A DNA stretch of 64,000 nucleotides from Nissolia schottii (Eukaryota; Streptophyta; Magnoliopsida; Fabales; Fabaceae). The first letter of the stretch is position 1, and every line of letters begins with the position of its first letter. Below, piece by piece: positions 59,455-64,000 of this stretch. Both the position numbers and the translations under genes were made by a program. The stretch covers positions 62,001-126,000 of the forward strand of contig QANU01017745.1 of the NCBI GenBank assembly GCA_003254905.1. Reading direction: 5' to 3'. The notes under the pieces were generated by a model. The model was not told the DNA's origin. It worked only from the letters and a program-made list of their open reading frames with translations, and did no database searches.

Positions 59455-59790
59455 TTTAACTAAAAATGTTTTTTTTTTCTTAATGAGCATTTTTTTAATT
59501 AAAAAGATTTTTTTGATTATTTCAACATTTTTTTATAACCTATAGCCTTATTTTTTAAGCTAAAAATGACTTTTTTGATGATGAACATTTTTCATAGTCT
59601 AGCATTATATTTTTAGTTAGAAATGATTTTTTGATTGATGAGCATTTTTTTAATATAACCTTAATTTTTTAAGGTAAAAGCGATTTTTTGGTTTATGAGC
59701 ATTTTTCATGATCTAAATTCTTATTTTTTATAGCCTATTATTGTCGAAAATACAATAAATTTATCGATAATGTGTGTTTTTCTAGTAGTG
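59455..59790 (+). mobile_element. CACTA transposon terminus, second copy
   Basis: Diverged duplicate of 50060-50416, with the same subterminal units and the terminal TTTTTCTAGTAGTG ending at 59790. It came along with the segmental duplicate rather than by separate transposition. Confidence 0.7.
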
Positions 59791-60977
59791 ATATGTGTTT
59801 AATCTACAAGCATCATGATCATTTGTTACAATTTTATGTGGCATTCATGTGCATTAGCATGGGGTAATTTAACAAGACCTCTAATTAATCTTATTTAACA
59901 TATTCAAATAATTAAGCAAAAAATTTATTCAGATGAGCTAAGCAATTTTCTGGATTTCGTCACTGAAGATACAAACAAAATGTTCCAACTGAAAAGAACA
60001 AGATTTAAAATTCAATAATATATCATATTCCATTCCTTTCATTTCTTTGTCGTAACTCCAAAAAATTAAATAAAAAAAAAAAAAAAATAGATGACATCTC
60101 CTTTTCCTTTTTTTATATGATTCATGACTCAACTAACTTGGGAAGAATCGGCTCCTTGACCTTCTGCTTTGTGCTAAGTTTGAAAGTGAAAGCACGCCCT
60201 TGTATTCTTGGCGAGTTTGATTCTTGTTATTAATTAATACGAAGATCATTTTAATAGATGATCCATGAAGATTTAATTTAAATCAGTTTGATGTTGAGTA
60301 CGGTTTAAAAGCATAAATGATGAGATTTAAGATTTGTAAGCTTTATATAAAGCTTGTGAGTTTGTTGACAACAATGAGAACAATGTGAGGTTTGGAACTC
60401 GAAGGGTGAACGATCTTGATCTCTTAACCAAGCCTCCTTGTCGATAATCTAACTCCTCTAAGCTCAAGGAACTATGTATTCGGAAGATGCCCTTTTTGGT
60501 TGCTCTTTAGGGGCTCTGAGTTTTTCAATCTTAGTTTCTTAGCTCTCTCTTGGAGTTCTCGGAGTATATGTGTTCCTCATGGTTTCCGAATATTTCTTGT
60601 TCTCAGAGTTGCGTGTTATTCCTTCTCTCCAAGTTTCTTATCTAAGAGGTTCTAAGAGGCCTTATTTTGCTAAGCCTTTTCTAGCATGTGGGTTGAGACT
60701 AAAGGATGTCATATCAAGACAAAGTTATTGCATGGTTTTGTCACTATCAAAGCTTTTTCACTTTCCTAGGTTTTTCATGTTAAATAGGATAAACAAAAGG
60801 ACTTTCTATGCTTTTATGTTATGCAGATCCAATAGATGAAAAATGCAAGGTTTCCTATGTTAGACCAATGAACAAAATCCCACAAGATAATGTGACAAGT
60901 TGGCCCTAGGTTGGAAAGGCTAAAGTTGGGCTTAGCGAGGATGCCATTTTTCGTAGCGTCTTTAGAAAGGGTGCTGA

Positions 60978-61065
60978 CACTACTAGAAAAATGGATTTTA
61001 GCGACGTAAACAAAATCCGTTGCTATATTTTATGTTAGCGACGAATTCATCCGTTGCTAAATGTT
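60978..61065 (+). mobile_element. CACTA transposon left terminus
   Basis: Begins CACTACTAGAAAAATGG, the CACTA terminal signature. It is followed by subterminal TAGCGACG and CCGTTGCTA motifs in alternating orientation (61000-61060). No right terminus in the same orientation was found before the window end, so the element is truncated or continues beyond it. Confidence 0.7.
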
Positions 61066-61791
61066 TTCTGCTAATCAAGCTTTTTATTTTGTAAATGGCC
61101 AAAAATACAAAACGAAAACTAAGGCCCAAAACTAAAAATGAATGACTAAAAAATACAAAAGTGTTTGTTAAAAGAATTATCAACTTAACCTATGAACATG
61201 GAATTTACCAATGGGTAAAAATAAAAAGTGAAAAATAGATGCCCAAAACTCTATATTATTTTGTAAATATTACCAAACAGTCCAAACCAACACACAATTA
61301 TTAAGCATACCCTAGGTTTTGGGGGCCATATAGCAACACTAATGTTAGTATATTAGAATCAGGACAAAAGTTTTTCATTATGCAATAGAGGCTCAACAAA
61401 GAAAAAAAACAAAAACGCAACCTCTTACTCTCTACAACGTAACTCGACCCTCATCACTTTGTGTTGCTGGCCGTCACTAGAAAGGTGAGACTCGTAGCTC
61501 ATGAATCGTGAGTGAGGTTGAGCTGTTATCATACACAAAGCGCTTCTTCTGCTTCTTCGTCACAATCTCTTTTATCCCTCTCTCAATCCTTCGACCACCA
61601 TGATTACAGGCCAGGGAACCTTCTCCTTACTCGATTCTCAATCACATGCCATTCCTTTTGTTTCTCTCTTTGCATTCATCGATGCAGTTTTTGTAATTGT
61701 TATTATTTTCTCTTTTCAATTTGATTTTTTTTTTGTTTTTACTGCGTGTTTGAAATCAACGAGGTTGATGTTGGTAATTTAGGGTTTTAGT

Positions 61792-62610
61792 TAGAGCTAT
61801 CAAAATGAGTCCGTCCCGCGAACCAGGTTAAATGGACAGATTTTACATACAAAAAATAGGCTCATGAAAATTTGAAGAAAAAAAAGCCTATCCATTTAGG
61901 CCCGCGGGTTAAACAGGCCAGCTCGTGAATTTTTTTTATTTTAAAAAATATCAAAATTTTAAAAGTTTCATTTTGGACTCAATTTTATTTTAGATTTTAA
62001 GAGTTTAGAGTTTAACTATTTGGACTTATAATTGAGCATGTTTAACTATTTGTTATGCTTAACTACTTAACTATATTTATATTACTATACAGCTGAAGTG
62101 CTATGACATAGATATTGATAAATTTTGGATTTCATTCCTTCAATGAGTGCCTACACTCAGTTGATATATAATTTCAAACCTTATTTATTACTGATTAATC
62201 TACGAGAAAGAGTTCCAATTGTGTTTTTGATCAATAACATAGCAGTACTCACATCAATGTTATATGTCGTCATTTAATTAATGAAAGTTGTATTAATTCA
62301 TGAATCGATTTCAAATAGCATTTGATATCTTTCAAGCAAGATAGTTGAAGGGACAAAAAATATAATATAATCTCACAATCAACAATTTAAACTATTTCTT
62401 TTCGATTAATTAATAAATAGAAGATAAAAAATAGTTAAAAATGAATGTGCATACTTATTCACAACTTTGTATTTAAAACCATAAAAAATAAATCAAAATT
62501 AATTTTTTTTTAAAAATGCGATGGCGGGCTGGCCCGTTTAGGCCTGCGGATTGACCATAAATGAGCCTAACCCAAGGCATAATTTTGGCCCGACCCGTTT
62601 AACACTCCTA
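61792..62610. mobile_element. hAT-like nonautonomous element
   Basis: An 819-bp segment flanked by TTTAGT (61786-61791 and 62611-62616). The ends are imperfect inverted repeats: TAGAGCTATCAAAATGAGTCC on the left (61792-61812) and, on the other strand from the right end, TAGGAGTGTTAAACGGGTCG. Both continue into GGCCCG/CGGGCC-rich subterminal sequence, while the centre is AT-rich and noncoding. TAG...CTA ends suggest hAT; the 6-bp match is shorter than the usual 8. Confidence 0.65.
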
Positions 62611-64000
62611 TTTAGTGTTATCGTGTTTGTGTACTGTGCAAAAGGACTAGAAATCTGTGTTCATTTGGGATTTTTAACTGGATATAGGGATTTGAGCTTG
62701 ATTTCTGGCTTTACCTTTTGAATTTCTGTTGTTTTGGTTGAGGTATGGTGGTGATTATAATCTTGGCTTGGCTTCACTGTTTTCAAGTTGAGCGGTTACT
62801 ATACTCTTAGCTTAGTATAATTAATTTTTTATGCTTATTATAATTAATTTATTTATGCCTAGTATAATTAGTTTACGCAATTTCTGGCAGTACTAAGGTG
62901 CTGAAGTTCTGTTTTTTTTTTTTTTTAATTATTATGCTTAGGTTCTGTTACAGCAGGTTTCTAACTTGCCCTTCTAGTTAATTGTTATGTGGTGTTTCAG
63001 TCTCCCTTTGATTTAATTATCTTTCGTGTTGATGCTTTTCTAAGCCTGTAATTACCTATATTACTAATCTGATTTTGGTTCATTCTGGTTCTAGCACTCA
63101 TTCTGATTCTTACACAGGTTAGGTTGCATATTAGTGAAATGATCAGTGTCGAATTTATCTAAAATTTTAATATTAAGAATAAAAGTGAAAGCAGGATAGA
63201 TTTATCATATAGCAAACAAATAAATGCCTTTTGTAAAGAAGGAAACAAGTCAAACAAAATGTGATTCTTCACATCTTGCATAATGCTCTCATTCATTAAT
63301 TCCGCGTACAACTTTACAAAAAACAAAAATTTAAAATTCAATTCGATAACATGTGTAGTCTCTTAAACATAGTCTTCAAAAGATTACATTTCTTTTATTT
63401 CATGAATACGTACATTGATAATCACAGAATAAAAACTATCAATTCAGGAGGAAAATAATATGTATCCTATATATCCATATCAATTTGCATACAAGTAATA
63501 TGTTTTTAGAGGAGTGGTTTCACAATTGAAAAAAAAAATGGTTTGAGAGCATGAGGTTTGAAGATTGGTGTGCTTTTCTGCCTTGTTTCTAATGTGAAAA
63601 TTACCGTTAGACTATAAAATTGATAGCAAATTAGCAAAAATTCCAAACGCTAAAATATTGCCATAAATCATATTATAGTTGCATGGAAACATGCAAGATC
63701 AAAATGAAGAGAAATTAAGCACTTAAGTATTTTAACGTTGAGAGGGCCATGTGTACTATGTATTTGGCGGTTACAAATTTTAGGAATTGAGTGATCATCT
63801 TACTTAACTTAATTCTATTGGTTTACACGCTCAAACTTAAATCCACAATAGCAAGAGGAGAAGGGGATCGCATTGACTGATGTTGGAACTCAAATACATT
63901 CTTCAAGAACTGATAATTATCAAAAATACCACATGGTATTTGACTCAAAAACAAATGTAGGCTTCTTGTTCAAATGATATATACGAAAACATGAACCATG

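Larger units (their letters stand above)
57285..60255 (+). repeat. Chimeric segmental duplicate (from 31.79-33.51 and 49.89-51.01 kb)
   Basis: 57285-59274 follows 31785-33511 collinearly, and 59271-60255 follows 49890-51010. The joint at 59271-59274 is CTTT, present at both parental breakpoints (33508-33511 and 49890-49893). Parent and copy have the same order and orientation. Similarity is high in the part nearest the joint and lower to the left. The copy contains one extra insert (57625-58161). It carries no intact gene, only the 3' end of the DUF1645-like gene and a second copy of the CACTA terminus. Confidence 0.85.
60256..64000. other. Transposon-derived and unassigned DNA to the window end
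   Basis: No gene I can support. 60300-60975 resembles noncoding retroelement DNA (a GGGCTTAGCGAGG motif near 60926). A CACTA left terminus starts at 60978. 61430-61790 and 62620-63130 are more complex and CT-rich, like a gene leader or intron, and are split by an inserted element at 61792-62610. The rest is AT-rich. Small open frames at 61512-61782 are low-complexity. Confidence 0.45.

Noticed and set aside
60570..60839. Plus-strand open frame of 89 codons
   Set aside because: No family resemblance. It sits in retroelement-like DNA with no promoter or exon structure.
61512..61782. Overlapping Ser/Phe-rich open frames
   Set aside because: Low-complexity CT-rich sequence; more consistent with a leader or captured fragment than a protein gene.
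1..64000. CRISPR arrays, operons, prophages or bacterial-style systems
   Set aside because: The window is plant nuclear DNA with spliced genes; no regularly spaced repeats or bacterial gene organisation were seen.

Overview
This is a nuclear plant chromosome segment. It is AT-rich, has GT-AG introns throughout, and its proteins are angiosperm families (plastid sugar transporter, TRM/DUF4378, PPR, EAR-type C2H2 zinc finger). Gene content and repeat style look like a legume, most likely soybean (Glycine). That assignment is inference, because no database search was possible. Runs of N (40570-40589, plus single Ns at 2760, 2779 and 18004) mark a draft-quality assembly.

Layout, left to right. 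(1) 1-8068, minus strand: two tandem copies of the plastidic glucose transporter pGlcT. The first is cut by the window edge after exon 2; the second is complete, with 13 exons encoding 553 aa. (2) 13414-14070, plus: an intronless single-finger C2H2 repressor-type transcription factor. (3) 15378-17379, plus: chloroplast-type peptidyl-tRNA hydrolase in 8 coding exons. (4) 18426-19184, plus: a plant protein I do not recognise. (5) 19765-24000, minus: a 963-aa TRM-like protein with VARLMGL and DUF4378 regions. (6) 24.0-33.4 kb: a gene-poor, MITE- and microsatellite-rich stretch. (7) 33367-34224, minus: a serine-rich DUF1645-like protein. (8) 37344-39080, plus: an intronless PPR protein. (9) 40369-43147, plus: the minor-spliceosome U11/U12-35K protein. 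(10) 44431-47292, plus: an M50B-like membrane metallopeptidase. (11) 51184-56931, minus: DNA polymerase alpha subunit B in 15 exons. (12) 57.3-64.0 kb: no intact gene, only rearranged duplicate DNA and transposon remains.

These are independent housekeeping and regulatory genes, not an operon or cluster. Shared themes are nuclear-encoded organelle proteins (pGlcT, peptidyl-tRNA hydrolase, PPR) and genes tied to cell division or RNA processing (Pol alpha B, TRM, U11/U12-35K). The hydrolase and PPR genes both have clusters of TGGGCY site II motifs upstream.

The most notable structure is at about 57.29-60.25 kb. This block is a collinear copy of 31.79-33.51 kb fused directly to a copy of 49.89-51.01 kb, with a CTTT microhomology at the joint. 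It looks like the remnant of a roughly 25-kb tandem duplication from which about 16 kb and three to four genes were deleted, leaving a broken 3' end of the DUF1645-like gene. Other clear observations are a MITE insertion with its empty site preserved in the paralogous pGlcT intron, three copies of one MITE family at 29.5-31 kb, two MITE-like elements in Pol alpha B introns, CACTA transposon termini, and Gly-to-Ala changes in the first membrane helix of the complete pGlcT copy. I found no evidence for a wholly new biological system.
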